Part shown: piece by piece, positions 19,801-28,957 of the stretch | How the letters are laid out: each line of letters begins with the position of its first letter | Numbering within the stretch: position 1 is the stretch's first letter | Assembly (NCBI GenBank): GCA_003116975.1 | Contig: BGKB01000001.1 | Span: 558,001-622,000 of the forward strand | Direction: 5' to 3' | DNA: 64,000 nt | DNA from: Aurantiochytrium sp. KH105 | Taxonomy: Eukaryota > Sar > Bigyra > Thraustochytrida > Thraustochytriidae | Made by a program: the position numbers and the translations under genes | Notes under the pieces: generated by a model | Told to the model about the DNA's origin: nothing | Databases searched by the model: none | What the model saw: only the letters and a program-made list of their open reading frames with translations

Positions 19801-22800
19801 ATGTTCTCGACTCATTCTTGGGTGACGAAAACGTTAATACAGCGGATAGATGCCATGCCAAGTGTGTTGAGAGCGTCGCATGCAACTACTGGAGCTTTCG
19901 GCAGGAAGGCACCGGTTCAACTGCGAACGCCAAGTCGCTATGCAAGCTACTGAGCACTTCAACAATGACCGACGACGACCGTGCCTCCGGCTCGAGGTGG
20001 ACATCGGGGCCCCAAACATGCACAAATATGCCAACATCAAGCCCAACAGACGCGCCAACAGATTACCCTTCCACAAGCCCAACGGACTCGCCAACTAGTT
20101 ACCCTACAGCCAGCCCGACCGGATTTCCGACCTTTCAACCTGTGGCAGTCACCGATGTGTGTTACGAAGGTAGTATGCGCTTTGTATCGACCTCGTCAGA
20201 GATGATCGATCGTTTCCTCGATGTTGCGGACATCAACACGCCCGAGCGCTGCCACTCCAAGTGTCTCGAATATGACGACTGCAACTACTGGGCTTTTCGC
20301 GAGGCTCATGCAGGAAGCACTGCGGACTGGGCAAAGTCTCTCTGCGAGCTAATGAGCGCTCTCAAGGAAGATGGAGGCAGAAGCTCAACCAATGCACGTT
20401 GGACATCCGGTACCCGACTTTGTACGGAATCCCCAACGCACGCCCCCACGGACTCTCCGACAAGTTTCCCGACCTCTTTTCCAACGCACGCGCCGGTCAG
20501 CTTTACTTCGTATTGCTATGAGTCGAGCACAAACTACCTGGCACTATGGCGAGATACGCTGGAAGTCTATGAGGATGATGAGAGCATTGCTACAATGGAG
20601 GAATGCCACGCCATGTGTCTTGTGACCGAAGATTGCAATTATTGGAGTTTTCGAGCAGCAAAGGAGGGCTCCTCTGCGGATTGGGCAACGTCCAAGTGTG
20701 TTCTCATGAGTGCTGTAAGCGCGCGCGAAGAAAATGTTAGCGATCGTTGGACTTCGGGTCCCAAGATCTGCACACATATGCCTACCAGCTTTCCGTCTTC
20801 CGCCCCCACCGACGCACCTACAGGCTTTCCCACAGACTTTCCGACCGAATATCCCACCTCAAGTCCAACCGAGTTCCCATCTTTTCATCCCGTAGCAGTC
20901 ACCGATGTGTGTTACGAAGGTAGTATGCGCTTCGTAACGACCTCGTCAGAGATGATCGATCGTTTCCTCGATGTTGCGGACATCAACACACCCGAGCGCT
21001 GCCACTCCAAGTGTCTCGAATATGACGACTGCAACTACTGGGCTTTTCGCGAGGCTCATGCAGGAAGCACTGCGGATTGGGCAAAGTCTTTCTGCGAGCT
21101 AATGAGCGCTCTCAAGGAAGTTGGAGGCAGAAGCTCAACCAATGCACGCTGGACCTCGGGAACCAGGGTTTGTACGGAGATGCCAACGACTGCGCCAACG
21201 GACTCTCCTACGAACTACCCGACAGATGCACCGACAGACGCGCCGACGGGCTTTCCCACGGATTTTCCAACCGAGTTCCCCACAAACGAGCCCACGGACT
21301 CTCCCACGAGGTTTCCCACGGACAGCCCGACTGATGCGCCTACTTCTTACCCTACGGACAGCCCGACGCTTTCGCCCATAAATGTACTCGAAGACTGCTA
21401 CTCGCTGGGACGCTGGGTTGGCTCGGCTTGCAATGACTTTTCCGGCGTCGAGAGTGCGTCCAGGTGCCATGCTCTTTGCGCAACGGAGGCGGCGTGCAAC
21501 TACTGGTCATACGATACGGTGAGCGAAGACTGCAATCTGTACACCTTAATCAACGCCCCGGAGTCCTTCGCGGACGGCAGCGTCAACCATGTACGCGGTC
21601 CCAAGGTTTGTACCACAGCACCGACGGCATTTCCGACGGAAAGTCCCACGGCATTTCCGACAGACTCGCCAACGGTCGAGTTGGAGATTACTCCGGAGTG
21701 CTACGAGGATGGCATGGAGTTCAAAGCTACGGATGATGATACGCTTGAATTCTTCTGGGACGACGAGGAGGTGGACACACCGGATAGATGCCACGCCATG
21801 TGTCTTGAATACGATGAGTGCAATTACTGGAGCTTTCGAGCGGAGAAAAGTGGTCGCACCAGTTCCGACAAGTCGTTGTGCACTCTGATGAGCGCGCTGA
21901 AGTCAAGCGGTGGTCGCGACTCGAGCGTGGGCTATAGGTACACATCGGGCCCCCGCCTTTGCACCAACATGCCGACGCCGAGCCCGACAAACGCACCGAC
22001 CGAGTACCCGACCATGTCGCCGACCGACTCGCCGACGTTTCATCCTGTGGCAATCACCTCGGTTTGCTATGAACACGGCATGCAATTTAGGTCTACCTTT
22101 GCAAACAGACTCGACCGCTTCCTCGACGAGGAAGACATCGATACCCCGGAGCGCTGCCACTCCAAGTGTCTCGAATACGACGAATGCAACTACTGGGCTT
22201 TTCGTGAGGCTGTAGAAGGAAAGACTGCAGACTGGGCAAAGTCTCTTTGTGACTTGATGAGCGCTCTCAGATCTACTGGAGGTCGATACTCGACCGTTAC
22301 TCGTTGGACCTCGGGCACCCGCATCTGTACGGAGATGCCGACCAGCTCGCCGACGGAGACTCCTACAGCGTACCCAACAGATGCGCCAACGGATTCTCCT
22401 ACCGCGCACCCGACGGATGCGCCTACGGAATCTCCCACCACATACCCGACGGATTCTCCAACCATGTACCCGACGGATGCGCCAACCGATTCTCCTACCG
22501 AATTTCCGACAGGCGCGCCCACGGATGCTCCTACCAACGCGCCAACCGACGGCGATGTCACTTCCGAGGAAGATGAGAACTGCTTCGTGGACGGGGATCA
22601 GTACTGGGGTGGAAAGAAGATCGTCAAGAAGAGAAATGTCAAGAGCATCGAGGACTGCCGGGACTGGTGTCTCAAGTATTCGGCTTGTGTCGGGTACACT
22701 CTGGAGACTGCAAAGAAGGAGTGCACGCTCAGAAGCTCGAAGCCTTTTACACGTAGGGAGAACATTGACGGCTGTATTTCCGGCCCGCGCGAGTGCCCCG

Positions 22801-23735
22801 AGCCCGAGGAATGCGTGCATCAATTCCTGGAGTACAAGGGTAAGAAGCTGAAGCAGCTCAAGACAGACACCGCGCGTGAGTGTGCCGAAGAATGTGTGGA
22901 TGTCAACAACTGCGACTCATGGCTCTATCGGCGCAATAGCAAATGGTGCTACCTTCGCAAAAAGTATAATCGCGCTCCCCTAACTCGCAACTCGGACTAC
23001 TTTACAGGCCTCATGGAGGGCTGCGAGTCCTTACTGGCTCCCCCCGTCGATGTCGCAACGGAGGAATCAGAAGAAGAGGGTGAGGAAGACTCAAGTGAGG
23101 CGCAGTGCTCCCACAAGGTGAACGACGTGCTTTTTATTCTGGACAGCTCTGGATCAATCGACGCAACGGAGTGGGAGCACATGAAGGACTTTGTACAGCA
23201 ACTCGGCAGCGAATTCAAGCTAGGCACGACCTCCGAGGACTCGCGCCTTGCCATGATGGAGTACTCTGGAATTGCTACGACCTTGTGGGACTTCACATCG
23301 CCGATTGCAAGCGACCAGGACCTCTTTCAGAGCGCGACAGAAGCTGCGGAAGCGTCCAAAAAGGCGACAGCTACAGGTCACGCTTTGATCACGGCTCAAG
23401 GCATCTTTGCCAACACAGCCGTGCGGGAGAACCTGGACCGCCGTGTGGCCATCGTTCTTACGGACGGTAATCCAAATTACAAGCGAGGCTGCACGGATGC
23501 TGGCTACGCCAACAATGGCCCCAAATGTACGAAACAGGCAGCTGCCGACTTGCGCAAGGGCCCTGACGGCGTGCTCGGCACGGAGGATGATGTCTATCTC
23601 GTGCTCGTCCGCGTTGGCACATCGGTCAACACGCAAGTGTTTGACAACGTGGAGGATTTGCAGGTAACCGCATCACCTGCTGATCTCCTGACGCTGGTGG
23701 ATGAGATCATTCGCGACGTGTGCGAAACAAACTAA
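16848..23735 (+). CDS. Giant secreted PAN/Apple-VWA protein B (paralogue of A)
   Basis: 2295 residues, starting with a signal peptide (AIAVAFIALFYAVTA). Order: module N1, module N2, PAN1, an EYPT stalk, module N3, PAN2 to PAN9, the two terminal PANs (CFVDGDQYWGGKK and CVHQFLEYKGKK types), then a VWA. That makes three N modules and eleven PANs. The VWA metal site is intact, with DSSGS at 2099 and TDG with D2206. Relative to protein A the ends are conserved, but the middle differs in PAN number and in where N3 sits: directly after the stalk here, after PAN3 in A. Stretches of near-identical DNA with A and within B show recent duplication or gene conversion. It is secreted and has no visible anchor. 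Confidence 0.9.
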   Translation: MRTRDVCAAIAVAFIALFYAVTATEDVYASISMGLAEEASLEESESSVGALNINESDVDNTIDTRRLLHGTSGSSSSSSSCKCSSGTVFVACRRDSWDKLEGYTMDVNGKTSEGEGLTWTWSNTFGKYYYGTVDVSSEAAKMTFTCESDAGNKGFYGAFVGCDNKVAYSISDPLEVTSSPGFGSWYLDSNSEGATHDLKYSYVSSFPFVWNKDTSKTKMTFGLNVPKCMEDSTASPTEAPTVALTEAPTGLPTWSPTEDRGCDLCTTAKITVRCDNKLKFRQYQLQGGEDLVELPSSRDGDYDLEDWRETFTTEIDITPETRLEFECTDVGSVGGFVGEIKFCGQTIKTSHDLAADETPAPFTWFVNPDKSGSLGTLVYTDMGGGQWGLTEGQYTDEDAVWVWDDQTYNTMTFGFDLGCMAPTDSEEVVLTNAPTDSPTDFPTEYPTDAPTLSPVKTTSSCYQVGMHFKTNDKDDLLSLKGDADIDSPERCHAKCLEYDWCNFWAFRDAQPKESDSESLCNLLKSLKDNGGATANLRWTSGTRICTETPTNAPTESPTEYPTEYPTEYPTEYPTEYPTEYPTEYPTEYPTEYPTEYPTEYPTEYPTEYPTEYPTEYPTEYPTEYPTESPTTDSPTGSPTWSPTEDRSCNLCTTAKITVRCDNKLKFRQYQLQGGEDLVELPSSRDGDYDLEDWTQTFTTEIDITPETRLEFECTDIGIVGGFVGEIKFCGQTIKTSHDLVADETPAPFTWFVNPDKSGSLGTLVYTDMGGGQWGLTEGQYTDEDAVWVWDDQTYNTMTFGFDFGCVLTTSPTESPTNSPTDSPTGFPTDSPTDAPTSFPTDSPTLYPTLSPISVLEDCYSQGRWIGATCSDFSGVESVPKCHALCATNLACNYWSYDTVSKDCNLYALIDAPLSFTDHSVNYVRGPKVCTSAPTAYPSDSPTPHPTDSPTNFPTDHPTPSPTLSPVVETPSCYEAGTWFRASSSDVLDSFLGDENVNTADRCHAKCVESVACNYWSFRQEGTGSTANAKSLCKLLSTSTMTDDDRASGSRWTSGPQTCTNMPTSSPTDAPTDYPSTSPTDSPTSYPTASPTGFPTFQPVAVTDVCYEGSMRFVSTSSEMIDRFLDVADINTPERCHSKCLEYDDCNYWAFREAHAGSTADWAKSLCELMSALKEDGGRSSTNARWTSGTRLCTESPTHAPTDSPTSFPTSFPTHAPVSFTSYCYESSTNYLALWRDTLEVYEDDESIATMEECHAMCLVTEDCNYWSFRAAKEGSSADWATSKCVLMSAVSAREENVSDRWTSGPKICTHMPTSFPSSAPTDAPTGFPTDFPTEYPTSSPTEFPSFHPVAVTDVCYEGSMRFVTTSSEMIDRFLDVADINTPERCHSKCLEYDDCNYWAFREAHAGSTADWAKSFCELMSALKEVGGRSSTNARWTSGTRVCTEMPTTAPTDSPTNYPTDAPTDAPTGFPTDFPTEFPTNEPTDSPTRFPTDSPTDAPTSYPTDSPTLSPINVLEDCYSLGRWVGSACNDFSGVESASRCHALCATEAACNYWSYDTVSEDCNLYTLINAPESFADGSVNHVRGPKVCTTAPTAFPTESPTAFPTDSPTVELEITPECYEDGMEFKATDDDTLEFFWDDEEVDTPDRCHAMCLEYDECNYWSFRAEKSGRTSSDKSLCTLMSALKSSGGRDSSVGYRYTSGPRLCTNMPTPSPTNAPTEYPTMSPTDSPTFHPVAITSVCYEHGMQFRSTFANRLDRFLDEEDIDTPERCHSKCLEYDECNYWAFREAVEGKTADWAKSLCDLMSALRSTGGRYSTVTRWTSGTRICTEMPTSSPTETPTAYPTDAPTDSPTAHPTDAPTESPTTYPTDSPTMYPTDAPTDSPTEFPTGAPTDAPTNAPTDGDVTSEEDENCFVDGDQYWGGKKIVKKRNVKSIEDCRDWCLKYSACVGYTLETAKKECTLRSSKPFTRRENIDGCISGPRECPEPEECVHQFLEYKGKKLKQLKTDTARECAEECVDVNNCDSWLYRRNSKWCYLRKKYNRAPLTRNSDYFTGLMEGCESLLAPPVDVATEESEEEGEEDSSEAQCSHKVNDVLFILDSSGSIDATEWEHMKDFVQQLGSEFKLGTTSEDSRLAMMEYSGIATTLWDFTSPIASDQDLFQSATEAAEASKKATATGHALITAQGIFANTAVRENLDRRVAIVLTDGNPNYKRGCTDAGYANNGPKCTKQAAADLRKGPDGVLGTEDDVYLVLVRVGTSVNTQVFDNVEDLQVTASPADLLTLVDEIIRDVCETN
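18520..18723 (+). repeat. 12-bp coding tandem repeat (EYPT stalk)
   Basis: Seventeen consecutive 12-base units encode E-Y-P-T, with small synonymous variation (tatcct, taccct, acggag, acagaa) forming a longer period. It occupies the place of the SPTD stalk of protein A, immediately after PAN1. Confidence 0.95.
20145..21150 (+). repeat. 750-bp internal duplication in protein B
   Basis: About 250 bases starting at 20145 recur from 20895 with only a handful of differences, mostly silent or conservative. Each copy holds a PAN of the CYEGSMRF type. The 750-base offset equals one PAN-stalk-PAN-stalk pair, which suggests unequal crossing-over or conversion within the gene. Confidence 0.85.
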
Positions 23736-25047
23736 GATTCACTCCGAGTTCTAAGAAAAAAAAGAAATTTCTCCCCTTGCATGATATTGGTCCAAGACCA
23801 AAGCTGCCCAAGTCTGCATAGCTGCGCCGCTTGCGCTCCGAGACAGAGCGTGTACTTCGAGCTTGGATCGGCTTCTACAGCGCACGAGGAGCCGGGGAGA
23901 TTGTCTCACTTCTGGTTGCAATGCGCGTTTTTGCAATCTTTGTTCCAGCCGCTGCCAGCAGTGCCACCGCCGCCGCTACCGATTCGAGACCGCTCGAGCA
24001 CTTTGCACCTCGCGTGTGACGCGCCACTTCGTCTCATCCCATGTCTCACGAGCGTTCACGCGACCGTACGAGAGGGGCGATGGAGCCTGGGTCGCCATCG
24101 CCATCGGTCGTGGCGAGCGGGGTTCATCTTTGCGGTTTCGTTTTTCCAAATGTGACCGAAGGAACATGGGGGGGGGGTGCAGTCTTGCGCTCACTTTGGC
24201 CGCCTCGAGCACGAAACCGTCACTCGCGTCGCGGTCGCCATCCCGCCCTCCCTCCCTCTGTCCGTCGAAGCTGCTGAGTGACGCGCGCGCGGGCACAATC
24301 GAGGGAGGGAGGGAGCGAGCGAGCGGGCTGGCGAGGGAGCGAGCGAGGGATGGAGAGCCTCGTCGCTGGAGGTGACGCCTTCGTTTTGCCGTTGGTTCTC
24401 TTAGAACCTACTAGTCTCTGGTACTCGTCGTCGCCCGCTGTCTCCTCTGCCCGCGCTCGCACGCGCCCAGGCGTCGAGCGGGCGGTAGCGTGTGTAGCCT
24501 CTGTCTCTGAGTGCAGCTGCCCGGCCGGCAAACGGCGGCGGCGGCGGGAAACCGATGTGGCGCGGGATGTCGGAGATGCAGTGATGCCACTCGAGAACGA
24601 AGACCCCGATTTGCACGGACGACCCGCGTCGATTAATGAAGGACTCAACGAAAGACCCAGCGAAAGACCCGCCACTGGCTTTGCGATGAATCCATGATGA
24701 TGTGAGGGCACGAAAACGGAGTGCCATTGGCAAGCAGAAATGCACACCCCTCGCGCCTCGGAGCTCGCGGTCATTCGCTCGATCGGTGCTTTCGATCAAC
24801 TGCGAGCTCGGCGAGGTCCTCGAGCGCACGGAGCGAGAAGCTAGCTCTATGGTCGGAGGAGGATCGGGGGAGGCGCAGTTCTCTCTGCGAGCCTACTTTC
24901 CTCGACGCTTGCATTCATTCCCCGGGTCGTTCAATCGCTCGTGCAGCTGTTAGTTAGTTCGTGCGCTGCTACTTGCGTTTTGGTCGCTCCAGCCACACGC
25001 TCGCCGAGCACCCACGCGCGCCCCTACTTGCTGGTGCAACTAAAAAT

Positions 25048-25049
25048 AA

Positions 25050-25088
<39 letters not shown>
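25048..25088. repeat. (AAAG)n microsatellite
   Basis: About ten AAAG units, followed by further purine-only sequence to about 25150. Confidence 0.95.
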
Positions 25089-25459
25089 GAAAAAGGAAAA
25101 ATGAAGAAGGACATAGAGAGAGGGAGGGAGAGAGACAGAATGAAAAGTAAAAAAGAAGCCCGAGCTGTTGGTAGAAGGAGGGGGGCTCGCCGAGCTCGGC
25201 GGCGCGTGCGATGTGGCGGTTCGCGCCTGCCGCCGCCGGGGAGGCCCATTCGCAGGGCAGATAGGAAGGCCCTCGGCAGCGCACCGGCCAGCTGAGCGCC
25301 GCGCAACTGAGCACGCCAGCACGCACCCCGTCGCCGCCGCCACCACGCCAAGTCACGATGCGGTCTCCTTGCCTCCCGCCCCGACGCCGGGACCGGGACA
25401 CCGGCCTGGGGTCCCAGGGCCTGCGAGAAACGAACCTTGCTTGCTCGTTCATTTGCTTG

Positions 25460-25494
25460 CTAGCTATAGCTAGCTAGCTAGCTAGCTAGCTAGC
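25460..25494. repeat. (TAGC)n self-complementary microsatellite
   Basis: Eight or nine TAGC units with one TATAGC break, followed directly by a T run. The tetramer is self-complementary (CTAG/GCTA), so the tract can fold into hairpins. Confidence 0.95.
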
Positions 25495-25734
25495 TTTTTT
25501 TGCCTACGCGGTCAGTAGAAGCATGTTGGTTACGAGGCCAATAAGTGGAAGAAGAAACCGAACCAGAGGCCGGAAGCCGCGAGACTAGAGAACAACGAGG
25601 AGGAGGAAGGCCGGCGCAGCCTTCAGAGCGAGGCAAGCAAAACCACAACGCAAAGTATAGAAATAGAAGGGGACGTGAACAAGCAAGCAAACAACTGAAC
25701 AAGCAAGCAAGCAAGCACGAAAACGAGCGAGCAC

Positions 25735-25735
25735 A

Positions 25736-25767
<32 letters not shown>

Positions 25768-25768
25768 C
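25735..25768 (+). repeat. (ACGC)n microsatellite in the presumed 5' leader
   Basis: About eight ACGC units, followed by CA-rich ACAGACACAAACAC-type sequence running to the start codon at 25812. Confidence 0.95.
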
Positions 25769-25811
25769 GTGTACACAGACACAGACACAAACACAAACAC
25801 GCACTAGAATA

Positions 25812-26471
25812 ATGGCTCGGAGCAACAACGTCTTTGCCGCCCTCGTGGTGGTCGCCGTCGCCGGTCTCTGGCAGAGTGCCGTCGCTCAAGAGGCGCCCGA
25901 GGGCTGCTATGACGTCGACGTTCTTCTCACTGGTGGTCTCCTTGAGGAGTTCACCGACATCATGAAGGCCGACTACGAGTGCCACCTCTTTTGCCAATAT
26001 GAAGACGAGTGCGTTGCATGGTCCTATTCATCGACTGAGGATTCGAGCATTTGCATGCTCTTTTCCGAGGTGTCCGGCTTCAACGACACCAGCGCAGGCT
26101 ACGTCTCGGGCCCCAAGGACTGCGAAAGCGAGGTCGAAGGCCCGGAGTACACCACCCCGTCGCCCACGGTTCAGATCACCGAGGCCCCCGCAATCTTTCC
26201 CGATTGGAACGAGACCGACTTTTCTGACTGGAACGAGACCGACGTGAGCGACGGAAACAGCACAGATGTGCCTGACTACTACAGTACCGACATGATTGAC
26301 GGGAACAGCACCGGTGTGCCTGACTACAACGGCACCGAGTGGATGGCCACGGAGTCGCCTGTCGCAGACTACAACGCAACAGAGGCCCCTGCGCCATGGC
26401 CGACGCCTCTTTTCACGGAGACGCCAACCATGTCAAACGAGACGGACTACAACTCGACTGAGTGGTACTAA
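25812..26471 (+). CDS. Small secreted single-PAN protein with N-glycan-rich tail
   Basis: 219 residues. The frame stays open upstream to 25545, but that part encodes only T-free repeat sequence; the ATG at 25812 is followed by a clear signal peptide (VFAALVVVAVAGLWQSAVAQ), so I take it as the start. One PAN-like domain (about residues 32-103) begins GCYDVDVLL, has CHLFCQYEDECVAWSY, and ends VSGPKDC. The rest is a tail rich in D, T, P and Y with about eight N-x-S/T sequons (NET, NST, NGT, NAT types), in place of the S/T-P-T stalks of its neighbours. There is no VWA domain. It sits in tandem with the VWA members and shares their PAN style. A surface or matrix role is inferred. Confidence 0.87.
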   Translation: MARSNNVFAALVVVAVAGLWQSAVAQEAPEGCYDVDVLLTGGLLEEFTDIMKADYECHLFCQYEDECVAWSYSSTEDSSICMLFSEVSGFNDTSAGYVSGPKDCESEVEGPEYTTPSPTVQITEAPAIFPDWNETDFSDWNETDVSDGNSTDVPDYYSTDMIDGNSTGVPDYNGTEWMATESPVADYNATEAPAPWPTPLFTETPTMSNETDYNSTEWY

Positions 26472-28059
26472 CAAAACCAAAATGATAGTCTGACTGTGTG
26501 AATTTGTAAAATTTCGTGTATGCGTTTGGCTATCTGAACTGATATGTATTCAATCATGGGCAGGTTGAAGTGTGTTTTGGGGGTTGCTTGGATTTTCGAG
26601 GCAATCGACGCTATCGTACTTGTCCCATAAACATTATTTCTCCAAGATTCTCTTTCTACGATGAGCGAGTCGCAGCTGGACTTCCCGTCAGAGTCCTAAG
26701 TTGCAAGGCTTTTTTTTTTCACGGCACACATAAATACACACACAACGATTCTTTTGCTTTTCTTAGGATAAAGAATGCCTTTGGGGGCATGAATCTCGGT
26801 CTCCCGCGTCCTGAGGATGCCTGTTGGATGATTCGAAGATGAGTGTCAGCACCTGTTTCCCGAAACATCGACGATCAACAGGCAAAAAAACTAGTCGCTA
26901 GCAAGCTAGCTGAGAAGTAGGCGCTGGATAATGGGAGGCAGGCACCAGCGTTGAAGGAGCCGGGCCATCAACGGCCGCACGTTTCGCCATGACAAGAGGC
27001 CATGGAGTCTTTTCCCGTCTTCTCCAGGCTTTACGCGCTTCAACAAAAGATGTCGCGTTCGCTCGGTCTGACTTTCTAACTTTCAAGCTGTCTGGCTGAC
27101 CGTTCGGCCATCTTTGCGGTATCGAGCAAGTGGTGGACTTTTCTCTCCTGTGTACCTCATACACTTCGAGGCTTTTCTCTCGCTCCCTCAGGCTCTTTTC
27201 TGACCCTCGCTACTCTGCATTCACGATGCGTCGTCATCGTCTCCACCATCACACAGCGAACGGCAACCTAAGTGCGATCCGTCTCGTGCGAACTCGACTC
27301 TGCGCCAAGGTGGCCGGCCCTTCTTTTACCGCAAATCCTTCAGTAAAGTAACCGGTAGACCTGCCAGCCCGTCAGCAAGCCACCCTGCCTGCTGGCATGC
27401 TAGCCAGCTCCGAGGCAACGCCGCGGCCTCGGCCGGCTGCGGCCGTTGGCTTTAGTCAACTTGGCCATAAGCGCGGCTCCCCTCAATTCGTGTCGTGTGC
27501 TGCAGTTGAAGGCGGCAACCGCCGGTACTGGCAGCTCGGGTTGAAAGAAACAGAGATATTTCGAGTTCGTCTCGGCGGCTTGGGTTGGCTTGGTTCGTCC
27601 CTCCTTCCTTTTTCTCGTTCACCTCTCGCCGAGGCCCGTTCATTCGTTTGTGAAAGACAGGCGGCACACAGTGCCAGCTGGTGAGGGGACAGTGCGCCGA
27701 GCTCGGTTCGGCTCCTTGAACTCGCTCCTCGCTCTGCCTGCTGCTCACTCGCCTGCTGCTCCTGCTGCAGCTGCTGCTCCTGCTGCTGCTCTGTTCCTGC
27801 TCGGTGGCGCTCGGCTTCGTCCTCGCGCGCAGGATGTGCAGCCGCCGCCCCAAGGCTGGCGCGGCCCGGCTCGCGTCGCGCCGCCGCTTCCGCGCTCAGG
27901 CCGAGCTCGGGCGTCGCCGCTCGGAGCCGATCCAAGCGGGCGCTCTCAGCAGCAGCAGCCAGCTGTCAATCGGGAATGGAAAAAAAGAAATAAAAAGAAA
28001 GAAAGGCGGGAAGGGAGAAAGGGAGGCGCAATGGCGATCCTCGCCGCCACAGTCGGCCG

Positions 28060-28091
28060 CCATGCCATGCCATGTCATGCCATGCCATGCC
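28060..28091. repeat. (CCATG)n pentanucleotide repeat
   Basis: Six CCATG/GCCAT units with one variant (TCATG). Confidence 0.9.
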
Positions 28092-28226
28092 TCGCTCTGC
28101 AGCGCCGAGTCGAGGCCGCCGCGCGCCGCGACCGGACACCGCGCCGCGCGTCCCTGGGCGCGTGCGGTCTTCCTGCGCGCATCTCGCTCGAGGCCGCTGC
28201 AGAGAGGGAGGGAGGGAGGGAGGGAG

Positions 28227-28229
28227 NNN
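28227..28229. other. Assembly gap (NNN) inside a GGGA repeat
   Basis: Three Ns directly follow six GGGA/GGAG units at 28205-28226. The true length of this repeat is unknown. Confidence 0.99.
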
Positions 28230-28957
28230 GGATGGCGTGAATGCGCCTCCCTCCTCCCTCCTCGGGCGTTTTATCGCATAGTGCACCTTGGTTCGGTTTC
28301 TCGCCTCTGCGCGTCTTTCGAAGTGAAGGACCGCACTGCAGAGAGCGCGTAAGCGAGCACGGCGCGCATCTTGGAGAGCGCCGCGTCCAAGACCACGAAG
28401 CGGCGGGCGCTCGAGCCTTTCTTCGGCGGCTAGGTCGGAGATGGAGGGCCGACGCGGTCTTCACGAGATGCGAGCACGAGCGGCGGCAGGTTACCGTTCG
28501 AGGCAAGCTGCCAGCGCCTCGAGGTGCCGGCGTGACGAGGCGACGAGAAGGGGGCGCGCAATCGATGACGCCGTGTGCCGGGAAGAAAAAGGGGAAAGAA
28601 GAAGAAGGCGCGCGTTCAGCCGGAAGCGCTAAAGGAAAAACGTTTCGCCGCTCTCTCTCTCTCTCCACCTCTCTCTCTGGGTTAAAAGGAGGGAAAGGAA
28701 AGAGCGTAGAGGGCGGAGGGGGGAGGGAGTTTGAGTGTGAGTGTGAGTGTAACTTGTTGCCCAACACCCGGGCGCCCCCGTACACGCCAAGACAGGTGGC
28801 GCACAGAGCAAACCTTCAATCCATTGCGCTGACAAAGAGCGGCGAACAAGACGTGCAAAGCAAGACACACCAGGCAAGACATAAGGCAAGGCAAGGCAAG
28901 GCAAAGGGGAGGGATAAGCAAGGCAAAGCAGAGCACAGCACAGCACAGCAGATCAAA

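Larger units (their letters stand above)
23736..25811. other. Long spacer upstream of the small PAN gene
   Basis: About 2.1 kb. The many frames here (for example near 23863-24375 and 24220-24829) lie in GC-rich, repeat-laden sequence and show no domain. It contains a G10 run near 24169, GAGC/GGGA-type runs near 24290-24350 and three microsatellites listed separately. The last 240 bases are almost free of T and are taken as the 5' leader. Confidence 0.5.
26472..28957. other. Long spacer with an assembly gap
   Basis: About 2.5 kb between the small PAN gene and the degenerate-VWA gene. Frames around 27452-28352 are GC-rich, overlap each other on both strands and show no domain. It contains a CCATG-type pentamer run, a GGGA run interrupted by three Ns, and GAGAGA/TGTGAG runs near 28650-28750. 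The last 120 bases before the ATG at 28958 are nearly T-free. Confidence 0.5.

Noticed and set aside
25545-25811. N-terminal extension of the small PAN protein
   Set aside because: It encodes only repeat-derived sequence and would bury the signal peptide 90 residues inside; the ATG at 25812 is a better start.
27590-28352. Overlapping plus-strand frames near the assembly gap
   Set aside because: They run through simple repeats and unknown bases and have no recognisable domain or start context.
28241-28957. N-terminal extension of the PAN-VWA protein at 28958
   Set aside because: Low-complexity frame starting next to an N gap. The signal peptide begins exactly at the ATG at 28958.
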